From Trissonchulus latispiculum (Eukaryota; Nematoda; Enoplea; Enoplida; Ironidae), in NCBI GenBank assembly GCA_030248195.1, contig JASAND010028116.1, positions 91,145-155,144 of the forward strand: a stretch of DNA of 64,000 bases. The letters run 5' to 3'. The translations under genes were made by a program, and so were the position numbers. Each line of letters opens with the position of its first letter. The first letter of the stretch is position 1. Below, piece after piece: positions 47,499-58,500 of this stretch. A model generated the notes under the pieces. That model was not told where the DNA came from. It saw only the letters and a program-made list of their open reading frames with translations, and ran no database searches.

Positions 47499-48381
47499 AA
47501 ATTTCTGCTGATGACAATAATGGGTGGTGTATTCCTTGCATGTTCACTTCATTTGTAGAAAATAACAAATCCCAATAAAAACTTTTCATGAAATCGGTTC
47601 CTATGAGCATCTCACAAGAAAAGTCAGGAGCCATATGAAAGGACCAACCGTATTCTTTACATCCCACCGTAAAAATGACAAAAACTTTAGCTGAAATTTT
47701 TAGAGGGGCGTTATTTGAAGTGACGGCAGTGATGGGATCGGGATGGTCGAAACGAACCTCTGCCCCACTGGCCAAGATTTTTTGTACCGTTCGGGGACTA
47801 ATGATAGAAATCGACGCCCCGGAATCTATAATTGCCAAAATTTTTGCGGACCCAGATGTTACCAAAATAGCGGGCATATTGTCCGCTGCCGCTAGTACCT
47901 GTTCGGATTCAATCCCAGCGGAGGCCCCCGGAGTCACTGCTACGGAAGCTAAATGGCCTGAAACAGGGTTTTCCTTGTTTGCTAAGGTGTCAATGGCAGT
48001 GGGGTGTTCCGTTTCAGTGGCCACTGAAACGCTCTGTGACTGTGCAGGCTGGGAAGGGGGCATCTCCCCGAGAACCGGAGAAAAACCCGAAGCCCAAGTA
48101 GGAGGTGGGTGTTTTTCGACGAACATAATCGAGTCGTATTCGGATTGATTTGGGCATAACCGTTTCAATAAAAGTGCCATTTCACGCATTTGATTAGATA
48201 AAGCATGGTGGTATTCCTGCATGAAATTATACGTATCTCGTTGAATTGCCTGTAAATGAGTCAAGTTATGAACTACTTTTGAAAAAACACTAGACAATTG
48301 GGCCTCTGACATTGACAGATCGAGGTGTTGAGAATCAAGTTCGGTAGAGATTGAATGGATAGCGATAGCGCCTCCGGACTA
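47470..48381 (-). CDS. Retroviral-type aspartic protease frame
   Basis: Open from after TAG near 48382; first ATG at 48312. The catalytic motif IIDSGASISII (DSG at about 47815-47826) and the downstream LIGTDF are those of retroelement proteases, which cut the Gag precursor. The N-terminal half is a helical region plus Ser/Pro linker. Frame is -1 relative to the capsid ORF, overlapping it by about 110 nt; a GTTTTTTC run lies in the overlap (48285-48292), a possible shift or error site. Confidence 0.8.
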
Positions 48382-50756
48382 GACTGGAGGGGCCCCTCCC
48401 CCCACGGAGCAGAGCCGCCACCTGGCCGGGCTGAAACCATAGAAACTTGAAATTGACTAAACATCTGATTTGCCTGTTGTAAGGTGACTCCGGTGGAAGG
48501 GGGAGTTGACCCGCCCGAGGGAGGGACAGCTTGAGCTCCCGCTCCCGAATCTGACGCAGGTACAAAATTTTGTGACAACTCCGGAATACCAGCATTTGCC
48601 ATGACAATACGCTGATACGGAGTTGGAGATGTAGTTTGAGTTTGAGCAGGAGTGGGGTAAAAATTTTGAACCGGGGCAGGAGGTGCCTGTTGACGGTTAG
48701 GCGGAAACAAGGGTTGAGGAGTGGAAGATGGAGCAGAAAGTTGAGATTGTTGTGGGTTGGGCTGGACAGGAGCATACTGTGTAGACGGAGGGGGTGGTGT
48801 ATAATTAACGGGTTGATAGTACTGTTGATTCGCTGGTGCCTGATATTGAGGGGAATAACGCGACTGATTGTAAGAAACGTGGTCGATTCGTTCCGGGAGG
48901 GGGCGAGTTTTATAGTCGGGAGGGGCTTTTGAAGGATATCTTTCCCAACATTTTTCGGGAGGGTGTCCCCGTTTTTTACAATATCTGCAGGGAGCGGAAA
49001 ATTTCTTACGTTTTTCTTCGTCCCACTTGGCTAAAGCTTCCTGGATGTGTTGTTCGAACCAGTCCTTCATCTCACGGAAACCAAGGCGGGAGGCAGCGAC
49101 TTCTAAATTTGCCTGTGAGGTTGAATCTGAAGTTTTTTGGTTCTGAGGTCTATTATCCGAACCGCCTTCTTCGACATAGTAAATCGGCAAATCACATGAT
49201 AAGGTGTCGCCCTCCGGAGCCCTGGCTTCACGAGACTCCAGACGGTCAATGATGCGACGCGCATCCTGCATGGTCGGGCGTTCATTCTGGTAGAGGGAGG
49301 CCAGTGCAAGGGCAAACTTGTCGTGGACTCCGGCAAAAAGTTGTTGAACGCACGGTTCTTCTCTTTCCTCCTGGGTGTCCCACAGGTCGAGGGCCATAGC
49401 CTGCAGTTCAGAAATATAATGACGAACTGATTCATTATGAAGCTGTTTGCGATGAGCAAAAGCAGAAAATCTATCACGTAGAGAAAGTTGAGGTTTCGGA
49501 AATTGAGATTTTATCAATTCAAGAAAACCAGTATATGACCCTACGACCTGTGGGCCACAACGGGAGGCGAAAATTTGAGCTTTTCCGGAGAGTTTATTCC
49601 AAAGAAGACGCCCCCACTGGCTCTCCGGGACCGCATGAACCGCCACGGCCGATTCGAATTGAGGAAGCCAATCCTCAAAATAGGCATATTTTGGATCATA
49701 GCGAGGGACCTCCCGTAAAACTTCGAGATAATACCGGAAAAGACTAGTATCAAATTTGGGGACAGAAATGTCCGTTGGTTGCATGGTTTCGGGAGTGGGG
49801 TGACGAGAATTTTTGGGCGTTTTTGATTTTTTCCCCACAGTATGCACCGTATGAGAACTCTGATTTGAAAAAGATGAGGGAGTAGGAGGGGGACCCGGAG
49901 GAGGTGGGGAAAGTGATGGTTGGAGGGGTGGCGGTATATACGTACACACTTGTTGTGAACTAGAAACTGGCGGAGAAATGTTAGGTGCCGAACTGTGGGG
50001 GAAATTACCCCCCGGAGGTTCCTGTCCAGCAGGGGGGTATGCTGCGTCCTTGCCCTCCCATAAGGAGGACACAGACAAGTGTTGTCCCCGCTGCTGGGAG
50101 GCCTCACTGAGGGTGGGCGGGCGATTTTGAGATACATAATCGGTTACACAAGCATGAGAGGCAACCATATCTGCCAAATAATAGGGGTTTACCGGAGCCT
50201 GTTGTGGTACGTACGGGGGTACCCGGAGGGGCGGAAGATTTTGCTGGGACCCCTCCCACAAATTGTTTCTATCCAGTTCAGCGACCACTGGATTCTGAAA
50301 AACCTGCTGTTCTAGCCGGTCATATTCGAAATTTGCGGGTGTACGTATAAAATATTGTCCCTCCGGAAACTGTTCGTTGGGGGGTTGATAGCGAAGTTGG
50401 GGAACTTGCTGTTGATGTTGGTCGGGAGCTGCAATTTGGGCACCTTCATAGAGATGCTGTCCGTAAGAACGGGGATGAATCGGAAAATATTGGGGGTCCT
50501 GATTATTTACAAAACTATATTGAGCTGTGCGATTTGGGGAAGCTAAAGGGGGATTTTGAGTGCTGGGGTGGGGGACTTGTAGGGGAGGGGGTGAAGGGGG
50601 CCGTGTATGATGTAATTTTGGTGCGGAGGGGCCCCCGGTACAAACTGGGGTACAATGAACTGAAATATGAGAAGGAGCCGTAGCTCGATTTGGTAAGGGA
50701 TTTCCGTATTGATCCCGCGGAATGACATGCCCACCCAAATGAGACAACTGAGGGGC
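48273..50756 (-). CDS. gag: Gag: capsid and zinc knuckle
   Basis: 828 codons between TAA at 50757-50759 and TAG at 48273-48275. N-terminal ~330 residues are Pro/Gln-rich; a retrotransposon capsid domain follows (ARRIIDRLESREA at its end, WGRLLWNKLSGKAQ inside); then one CCHC knuckle C-x2-C-x4-H-x4-C (48948-48989, CRYCKKRGHPPEKC), then another Gln/Pro-rich tail. There is no ATG at the start (the first start-like codon is TTG); it is in frame with the upstream ORF except for the one TAA, so the precursor may have begun upstream. Binds and packages element RNA in virus-like particles. Confidence 0.85.
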   Translation of the reverse strand, partial: APQLSHLGGHVIPRDQYGNPLPNRATAPSHISVHCTPVCTGGPSAPKLHHTRPPSPPPLQVPHPSTQNPPLASPNRTAQYSFVNNQDPQYFPIHPRSYGQHLYEGAQIAAPDQHQQQVPQLRYQPPNEQFPEGQYFIRTPANFEYDRLEQQVFQNPVVAELDRNNLWEGSQQNLPPLRVPPYVPQQAPVNPYYLADMVASHACVTDYVSQNRPPTLSEASQQRGQHLSVSSLWEGKDAAYPPAGQEPPGGNFPHSSAPNISPPVSSSQQVCTYIPPPLQPSLSPPPPGPPPTPSSFSNQSSHTVHTVGKKSKTPKNSRHPTPETMQPTDISVPKFDTSLFRYYLEVLREVPRYDPKYAYFEDWLPQFESAVAVHAVPESQWGRLLWNKLSGKAQIFASRCGPQVVGSYTGFLELIKSQFPKPQLSLRDRFSAFAHRKQLHNESVRHYISELQAMALDLWDTQEEREEPCVQQLFAGVHDKFALALASLYQNERPTMQDARRIIDRLESREARAPEGDTLSCDLPIYYVEEGGSDNRPQNQKTSDSTSQANLEVAASRLGFREMKDWFEQHIQEALAKWDEEKRKKFSAPCRYCKKRGHPPEKCWERYPSKAPPDYKTRPLPERIDHVSYNQSRYSPQYQAPANQQYYQPVNYTPPPPSTQYAPVQPNPQQSQLSAPSSTPQPLFPPNRQQAPPAPVQNFYPTPAQTQTTSPTPYQRIVMANAGIPELSQNFVPASDSGAGAQAVPPSGGSTPPSTGVTLQQANQMFSQFQVSMVSARPGGGSAPWGEGPLQSSPEALSLSIQSLPNLILNTSICQCQRPNCLVFFQK

Positions 50757-52476
50757 TTAAGAATTTACCGGCGGTACGTACGTATTTTTCTGAAAATCTG
50801 CCACCGAGGCTGCTGGGATACTATGTGGAATTTGGGTACTGGGTAGGTAATTGGGCCCTGGGGGGTGGTGCCCCCCACCAAAATTCTGCTCCATATATGA
50901 TGCGGGGGTATTGTGGTGTGAACTTTCCCCCTCGGCCAAAACACCCGAATTTTGGCTGTGCGCAGAATTGTAGACGGATCCATTTTCCGAACAAACAGCA
51001 TTTTCCCCGAAATTTTGCTGAAAATTTGAACCATTTGAGGGTAAAGGGGTCCCGTTTTCAGCCCGCCGAGAAAGTGTCCCGACAACTTCGGGCGAACCCA
51101 AGGCATTTTGTCCAAGATTTTGTGAAAAGTTTAGATCCATGGGAGGGGGGGCAGGACCCGTTTTCGACCTGCCGGGAGAGTGACCCGACAACATCGGGCG
51201 GCCCCTGAGGAGATCGGAGAGAATACGTACATTGGGGGGAAGGAGCTGTAGCCCCAGCTTGGGAAGTTTGGGCGAGGTGATAATTTGAAGGAAAAAATGA
51301 ATTTTGAATTTGTTGGGAAAGGGAGGGTCCCTCTCCGGCTTGCCCAGACAACGGCCCAGACACACCATTAGGGGCCGCCCCATTTCCCAAAATATTAGAA
51401 GGTGAAGATAAATTCTGAAATTGTTGGGGAGGAGGGTGTCCCTCTCCGGCTTGCCCGGACAACAGCCCAGACACACCATTAGGGGCCACCCCATTTTGCA
51501 ACCCCATAGCAGTAAGCACACTTTGAGTACTCTGAACAACATCAAAACGAGGCGAAATAAAATTATCAAAATCCCGACGAAAATTTGAATTTTCAGAATT
51601 TTGGTCCCCTAGATTTTTGGGGGAGGGGGTAGGTAATTTACCCGCCCCTAAATTACCCGGATTTTCGTTCGGGAGGGAAACAAACTGAGAAACAATCTGA
51701 GAGGGGCCGGAAATTGGTCCCCCCAACACCTGTACCGAAGTTTCTCTCCGGTCCCTAGTTGGTTCTCCCCCAAAATTTTGCCCCACTGGTTCCCCACCTG
51801 CTGGAGAACCCCAAGTATTCATCAGAGCCCCCGAGAAATTTATGTCCCCCCGAGACATTTCTCTCAAAGACCGTCCCCTGGAACCCCAGTGACTGCGCCG
51901 ATTCCTGGGTGGGGTCGGGGGTCGAACAGCACCACGAAAAATTGGGGGGTGGGGAGGTTCAGAATTTTGTAGGTGTAGATTTTCAGAATTTTGGGGGTGG
52001 GGAGATTCAAAATTTTGTAGGTGTAGATTTTCAGAATTTTGGGGGTGGGGAGATTCAAAATTTTGTAGGTGTAGATTTTCAGAATTTTGGGGGTGGGGAG
52101 ATTCAAAATTTTGTAGGTGTAGATTTTCAGAATTTTGGGGGTGGGGAGGTCCAGAAAAGTGAACCCCCGAACGTCGCGGCACAACTGGGGAAGAAACTAC
52201 AACCTGTGGAAGTGGGGGAGGGGGTGGATTTGAACTATAAGGGGGGGTCGGATTTTGTAAATTTTGGGGGGAGGTAATCCCCCCGTTCCCCCCAAGCTGT
52301 CGCCCCCCCAAGTTTGTGGGAGACTTTTTAAAAAAATGGCGGTTCAGAAAACTATCAGTAACTTCCGGCGCCTGCGAATTTGGGGGTAGCTCTGAAAAAA
52401 GACGAACTGTTTCGTCACGAAGTCTTTTTAAGTAGCGAGTCAGCGGGCGAGACGAATCTGTCGACGAGTTGGACAT
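50757..52476 (-). CDS. Pro/Asn-rich N-terminal ORF of the LTR element
   Basis: Starts ATG at 52476, 30 bp inside the primer-binding region, and runs 472 codons to a stop at 51058. From about 51150 the natural continuation lies in another frame (LSRRAENG matches the earlier LSRQVENG), reached by one base change in a run of seven G (plus strand 51145-51151); it then continues to TAA 50757-50759, in frame with Gag. Contains four 16-residue repeats (LHLQNFESPHPQNSEN). Low complexity, no known domain; position and fusion suggest an extended Gag N-terminus. Confidence 0.6.
51956..52150. repeat. 48-bp tandem repeat, four copies, in frame
   Basis: Units contain TTCAGAATTTTGGGGGTGGG and TTTTGTAGGTGTAG; 48 bp keeps the frame and encodes 16-residue repeats. 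Confidence 0.9.
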
Positions 52477-52505
52477 GCTACTCTCCTGAAGAAACGGTCG
52501 CCAGT
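52477..52505 (-). other. Primer-binding region
   Basis: Minus strand: after the 5' LTR end ...TTTACA comes AC, then TGGCGACCGTTTCTTC. A TGG start next to the LTR is the usual tRNA primer complement; which tRNA I cannot say. Confidence 0.55.
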
Positions 52506-53082
52506 TGTAAAGATGTGAGTTGCCTCAGTAAAAGAATGAATTTAAATTAAAGGAAGAGTTGCTAGGTTCGTGAGTGTGTGCATATCAACCTCGTAGACTC
52601 GTCCCTAAACTCGCTAAATCCCTGACCAACTACAGCAGGCGCCGGCAATCTATTTTAGTACCGTGAGTTTACTGTTGTGGCAAAATATAAATTTTACAGC
52701 AATGATAGGAAAACAGAATTTACAGTTCTAAAGCATAGAAATTTCCAGAACTAATTCCAACAAAATAGCAGAACAAAAATGAAATAACAAACCAGAATAG
52801 ACAAGTCCAAGTGGAGGGCGTCCACCCCCAAAACTCCCAGTGCTGGACGGACGGTCGTAAAAGTGAGAGCTCCGAGACGTGAACCGACCGAGTTCCCCAG
52901 AATTTCAGACAAGACTGACTTTACGTTGAATTTTAATGGCGGACAAAGATTTAGCTAAGGAACCGAGGTTCCTACACAAAAGGACAATTTTTCATTTATC
53001 GTTCATAAAGATAACGCTACATTTTCTTCATTTTAGATAATTTCAAATAGAAATCAAAGGAGATATCAGAAAATAGTTCACA
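52506..53082 (-). repeat. 5' LTR (577 bp)
   Basis: Pair of 41786-42356; carries the promoter for minus-strand transcription of the element by position. Confidence 0.92.
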
Positions 53083-53427
53083 CTGGCGTAAAAGAATTAT
53101 ATTCACAAATGTTCTACATAGTTTCCCCAGCCAACGTAAAATTACTTAAAGTAAACATCGTCAAAAGTGTTACCATATCAATGAAAAATTGCTAATTTTA
53201 ATTTAAAATCTCCAAAAGAGTTGCTATCTCAAGTCAATAGCTGAAGCGTCATACCATTTTTAGACACTACCTATTTTTCAAAAACAAATACAGTTGTTTT
53301 GACATGTTAGCATTAATGTGCTCCTTATGAGCTTTCGAATGATATATAAATGACCTATTAACTCCCAAAATTGCGGAAGTTATGAAGCTTTTAAAATGGC
53401 CATTCAGACGTGCATTCCTTCGTTTAA
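53083..53427. other. No recognisable feature
   Basis: Flank of the LTR element, AT-rich, ending in the TTAA target at 53424-53427. Confidence 0.4.
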
Positions 53428-54638
53428 GGGGGGGGGGGTCACTTTGGTCAAAAATCTATAGTCACGGATTTCGCTCATTTTCACACATAATATGCCCCCA
53501 TATGTTCTCAAAAATAAGTTAGAATATTAGCGTTCGAAATCAAACTGTGACAGAGTTATTCAGGTTCAAGCCGGAAAGCTTTAAAATTCCGGTGATGAGC
53601 CCTGCAAGGTCAGGTGGAGACCAAACGCGACCGAAAACAGGTTTAACCGATTCACCAAATTAAAGCCTTTACTAAGGTAATATTTAAGTGCAGACCTGGC
53701 TCAAGGCCAACTATCCAGGCGTTCATAATGCATGCTTGAGTGCTGCACTAACCTAACCTTGCAGGACTGCCCAGTATAACTTTAACTAGTTTTATCTTGC
53801 ACAGACAACATTTTAGACCCATGGTTGTATGAGAAAAGTTGCTCCTCGTTCCATTAGGTATCGATTGATACCCAATTTGTCTATATTTGGAAAAATTTTT
53901 AAATTGACATTTTCACCTATAAGGATCAAAGGTGCCGCCACAGCGGTCATGTTCAATATCGTCGCATTTGTTTTTGCCACATTATGTGACAGACATTGAT
54001 ATATTAATTAATCTGCCAAGTTTGGTGATTTTTACCACACAATGAGTGAGAAATTATCAAAAGAATGTGAAAATTATGAAAATTGGCCATTTTTAGCAAA
54101 ATTTGCTGTTTTTGTGGCAAGTTTTTGAGCTTACTGTAGACGATAGAAACATGCGAGTACTTTCATAAGACGTGGTTTTAAGCGTAGAGTGCAGCTATCT
54201 ATTGGCCGTTTCTGTAGCTTTTGCCAATCGTTCAGGACAAGCAAAATAGTACCGTAGGTCCTGTTTTTCATGGTCAAAAAATGGGCGATTTTTCAAAATT
54301 CTGATTTTAAAAATTCGCCAAAATTCCAATACTGAACAGAATCGTTTTAGAGGAGATAGCTGCACTCTACAATATGTCCTTAATGGTTCTGAAAAGGTTT
54401 CAAAGTTCTGACTCTTACACTGCGAAAAATTTTTCTGCCACAAGCTTTTTAACCTAACTTTTTCATTTTCCTATGTTTAACACATGTCGAGGTCACCTTT
54501 GAGGGCCTGTTCAGAACGATAGAAGCAATATTTTGCAAAACTCTCTTGTCTTGTTTCGCGGACCCATGGGGACTAAAAAATATGTGAAAATGAGCAGAAT
54601 TGGAGATGGTCGAAAAATCGGCAAAAAAGTACCCCCCC
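53428..54638. mobile_element. G-run TTAA element, 1.2 kb
   Basis: Lies between TTAA 53424-53427 and TTAA 54639-54642. Left end is a run of G then TCACTTTGG...TTCGCTCATTTTCACA; right end, inverted, G run then TACTTTTTT...TTCTGCTCATTTTCACA. Imperfect long terminal repeats, TTAA duplication, no transposase: piggyBac-type non-autonomous element. Confidence 0.65.
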
Positions 54639-54829
54639 TTAAGGTGCTGGTATCGCTTTGTGGGCTCTATTTTCACTCGTACAAAATAGCAGAAACGAAA
54701 AAAGTAGGAAAATGAGGGAGTCTAAGCCAGAGAGAAAATTTGAATTTAACTATTAAGTAAAATTACTTATTGCATGCTCGAGAAATTTCATGTATAAGTT
54801 TGACAAAAAGATGACGACTTCTGTAAGAT

Positions 54830-55885
54830 CCCCAAGAGAAGCCTTCAGAAAGCTGCAGCCCCAAGAGAAGCCTTCAGAAAGCTGCAACCCCAAGAGAAGC
54901 CTTCAGAAAGCTACAACCCCAAGAGAAGCCTTCAGAAAGCTACAACCCCAAGAGAAGCCTTCAGAAAGCTACAACCACAAGAGAAGCCTTCAGAAAGCTA
55001 CAACCCCAAGAGAAGCTTTCAGAAAGCTACAACCCCAAGAGAAGCCTTCAGAAAGCTACAACCCCAAGAGAAGCCTTCAGAAAGCTACAACCCCAAGAGA
55101 AGCCTTCAGAAAGCTACAATCCCAAGAGAAGCCTTCAGAAAGCTACAACCCCAAGAGAAGCCTTCAGAAAGCTACAACCCCAAGAGAAGCCTTCAGAAAG
55201 CTACAACCCCAAGAGAAGCCTTCAGAAAGCTACAACCCCAAGAGAAGCCTTCAGAAAACTAAAACCCCAAAAGAAGCCTTCAGAAAGCTACAACCCCAAG
55301 AGATGCCTTCAGTAAGCTACAACCCCAAGAGAAGCCTTCAGAAGGCTACAACCCCAAGAGAAGCCTTCAGAAAGCTACAACCCCAAGAGAAGCCTTTAGA
55401 AAGCTACAACCCCAAGAGAAGCCTTCAGAAAGCTACTACCCCAAGAGAAGCCTTCAGAAAGATAAAAGCCCAAAAGAAGCCTTCAGAAAGCTACAACCCC
55501 AAGAGAAGCCTTCAGAAAGCTACAACCCCAAGAGAAGCCTTCAGAAAGCTACAACCCCAAGAGAAGCCTTCAGAAAGCTAAAACCCCAAAAGAAGCCTTC
55601 AGAAAGTTACAACCCCAAGAGAAGCCTTCAGAAAGCTACAATCCCAAGAGAAGCCTTCAGAAAGCTACAATCCCAAGAGAAGCCTTCAGAAAGCTACAAC
55701 CCCAAGAGAAGCCTTCAGAAAGCCACAACCAACAAGAGAAGTCTTCAGAAACCTACAACCCCAAGAGAAGCCTTCAGAAAAATAAAAGCCCAAAAGAAGC
55801 CTTCAGAAAGCTACAACCCCAAGAGAAGCCTTCAGAAAGTTGCAATCCCAACAGAAGCCTTCAGAAAGCTACAACCCCTACAACC
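54830..55885 (+). repeat. 29-bp tandem array, about 36 copies
   Basis: Unit AAGCCTTCAGAAAGCTACAA plus CCCCAAGAG, little diverged. Because the unit has no stop in any frame and 29 is not a multiple of 3, all three frames are open; the 263-codon frame is a 29-residue repeat and not a gene. Confidence 0.97.
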
Positions 55886-55904
55886 CTTAGTTATGATAAG
55901 CAAA

Positions 55905-56262
55905 GGTGTCTTCAGAAAGCTACAACCCCTGTTGTAGCTTTCTGAAGACACCTTTGCTTATCATAGCTAAGGGGTTGTAGGGGTTGTAGCTTTCTGAAAA
56001 CACCTTTGCTTATCATAGCTAAGGGGTTGTTGGGGTTGTAGCTTTCTGAAGACACCTTTGCTTATCATAGCTAAGGAGTTGTAGGGGTTGTAGCTTTCTG
56101 AAAACACCTTTGCTTATCATAGCTAAGGGGTTGTAGGGGTTGTAGCTTTCTGAAGACACCTTTGCTTATCATAGCTAAGGGGTTGTTGGGGTTGTAGCTT
56201 TCTGAAGACACCTTTGCTTAGCATAGCTAAGGGGTTGTAGGGGTTGTAGCTTTCGGAAGACA
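55905..56262 (-). repeat. 52-bp tandem array in inverted orientation, about 6.5 copies
   Basis: Unit contains TTGTAGCTTTCTGAAGACAC, the reverse complement of part of the 29-bp unit, plus CTTTGCTTATCATAGCTAAG. The junction CTACAACCCCTGTTGTAG near 55922-55940 makes the two arrays a large hairpin. Confidence 0.93.
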
Positions 56263-57340
56263 CAGGACCATGTAAGAATAGGATAGTATTTTCCAAAGAT
56301 TGTAGGATTGTAGTTTGCAAAGGTTTTCAGACCAGCAGGGGGAGCTACCTATTAAAAAACTCGAGCACGTGAAGAACAAGGCTTCCAAAAACCGTCGAGC
56401 ACAAAACAACATTCCAAAAAAAGTCGAGCACTTTACACCCCCCCCCCCCGTTTTTTCCTCATTTTCGCATTTTGTACGAGTGAAAATTTGGCCGCTTTGT
56501 GTAAATTCGACCCTGGAAGCTTCAATTCTTTATGAAAGTGGATGGAACTTACCAAATACATTATTTTCGTGCTCTTTAACATTCTGGGACCAGTCCCGGA
56601 TTTTTATGTGTAAAGATAAGAAAGTTTTGGTTTTTGCCATTATTGTCTCTCAGTACATAGTCGCTACACCGGATTGGTTGTTATGGCTGGAAAGAGGGCA
56701 TCAAAGTGAACATTTTGCTTTTACAACTTTTGAGCTACCTCTATGGTTAAGGCAGTGTAAGCCAAAAACGACTTTTGAGGTCAAAAAATGGCCATTTTTG
56801 AAGAAATCAGTTTTTTCAAAATTACTGCCAAATCTTACAGACAATTTTGGCTTATTTATAGTCAATCGATACACCGTCCAATTGCGCATTTTATCGATAC
56901 CTATTCGCTGGAGTTCGTTGCTCTAAGCTGGAGAATTCGCCGAAAAACCATTTTGGCAAATTTGCGATTATTTTGCTTCGAACATTAATTTCTCAAAAAC
57001 TACCCAATGGATTCGCGTGATTTTTGGCTGAATGAAAAATCGCCCTATTGCGGAGGGACACTTTTCTTGGTTTGAGCTAAAACAGCTCCAGTTGTGAGAA
57101 AACTGAATAGAAAGTTGCGAAATTTCGTGTCATCGCGCATTTGCCGGATTTTCTGGAGTATTGAGACTTGTAAGCCAAATCCAAAAAATGTCCCTCGGCC
57201 CACATGTCCTTCATATCATGGCACAAGAAGAAATTTTGGCCGATTCTACAGTTTTGAGAAACCGATGTTCAAAAATTTTTGGTCTATATTCAGTCTGCCA
57301 GGTGTCAGCATGTCGGAACTTTTTTGCTGTTTTCTTGCCA

Positions 57341-57720
57341 ATTTTGCTAGTTTCGTAAACTCATGTTAATGTACAGATTATAAGCTTTAAAACTATGTAT
57401 AAAGCTCTTTCCAACTCCCAAAATTGAGAAAGTTATAGCGTTTCGAAAAATCGCCACAAAAGCACTGCACAAAAGGATACCAGCACCTTAAGTCGTTTAA
57501 GCTCCGTAATCACGCGGCTTAAAAATCGCTGTTTTTGAACTGCGTTTAAGCGGTCTACTTAAACTACTTAAAGTAAGTAGTTTTTATGAAAGCAGTTTTA
57601 CTTAAACGGCTTAAAGTTTAAGTCGCTGAATCTTTAAGTAGACCTGTATTTGTGAAACGCCACTTTACTTAAAGTTTAAGTAGCTAGTTTTTTGTGAAAG
57701 GGGGTCTACTTAAACGACTT
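57341..57720 (+). repeat. Direct repeat, copy 1 (380 bp)
   Basis: Starts ATTTTGCTAGTTTCGTAA and includes the GATACCAGCACC end and TTTAAGTAG-type words; copy 2 is 1160 bp downstream and almost identical. Confidence 0.9.
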
Positions 57721-58500
57721 ACGCTAAGTAGTTTAAGTCGTTTAAGTCTTTTAAGTAGAGGTTGGTTTCACAAAAACCACTTCGTTTAAGTTAAGGGGGG
57801 GGCGACTAAAATGGGGGTGCCCCGAATTTGTCCGATTTGCCTAATTTTTGGCGAAGACTTAGAGCATGGGTGGGGTCAAAAAATTACCGGGTACTCAGAT
57901 CTTAGCTGCCTTCCAGTCATGTGCAGCCGTCGCGTTTATGTGCCCGACCTCCACTTTTTCACAACTACCAACATAATTAATTAAAAATTTCTGCTGGCTG
58001 CAAACCCCTAGCTGCAAGGTTGCCATTCACCAATATGATTTGGCACATGTGCTCCTATCCGCAGAAAAATACTAGAAGTCTGTATCTTATCTGCATCTAA
58101 GGGAATTACAGTTGAAAGTTGAAGTTTCGGCCAAAATTTAAAAAATTTTGTCTAGCGAAAGGAATATTTTATTACTGGTGCGAGCTATGAGGCTGTAATT
58201 TGGCATAAAAGGACGCCCTATAGGAGTACTCATTTGTGCCAAATGGCAAGAAATTCTGCCGCGTGAAGAAATTTTTATGTTAACTTTAATCTTCAAAAAT
58301 TGCCGAAACCGCCATGTTCAGTCTGTCGGATCCTGTGTAGAGGCTTTCTGCAGCCATAGAAGTCCCAAACCTTCACTAATCGAGCTGAAATCGTTTGTGG
58401 GTGTGTTTTCGACCACACTGAGTTCAAATATTTCAAAAAATTTTAATTTCGAAAAATTTGAATTTTTTGATTTCTGGGGTACCATTGCCCCAAAAAGGCG
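57721..58500. other. Unassigned repeat-like DNA
   Basis: More TTTAAG/CTTAAA words to 57790, then a G-run TTAA element start (TTAA 57791-57794). No gene seen. Confidence 0.4.

Larger units (their letters stand above)
41786..53082 (-). mobile_element. LTR retroelement with gag and protease, no visible pol (11.3 kb)
   Basis: Flanked by 4-bp CTGG duplications (41782-41785, 53083-53086) and by two almost identical LTRs with TG...CA ends. Gene order on the minus strand is LTR, primer-binding region, proline/asparagine-rich ORF, capsid and zinc knuckle, protease, then 4.7 kb without reverse transcriptase, RNase H or integrase frames, polypurine tract, LTR. The protease and capsid resemble Ty3/Gypsy-type proteins. 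Near-identity of the LTRs means recent insertion, so the missing enzymes must have come from another element. Confidence 0.85.
54643..57487. mobile_element. GGTGCTGG TTAA element, 2.8 kb, carrying satellite arrays
   Basis: Ends GGTGCTGGTATC and GATACCAGCACC, perfect 12-bp inverted repeats extended by CTTTGTG / CACAAAAG, between TTAA 54639-54642 and TTAA 57488-57491. Subterminal GTACAAAATAG / TTTTGTACGAGTG are mirrored. The left TTAA is shared with the neighbouring G-run element. The interior holds two satellite arrays. Confidence 0.6.

Noticed and set aside
47675..48148. 157-codon plus-strand frame
   Set aside because: Shadow of the protease frame on the opposite strand.
54790..55581. 263-codon open frame as a protein gene
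   Set aside because: It is translation of a 29-bp satellite that has no stop in any frame; the other frames are open too.
54830..56262. CRISPR array
   Set aside because: Units are contiguous with no unique spacers, and the genome is eukaryotic.
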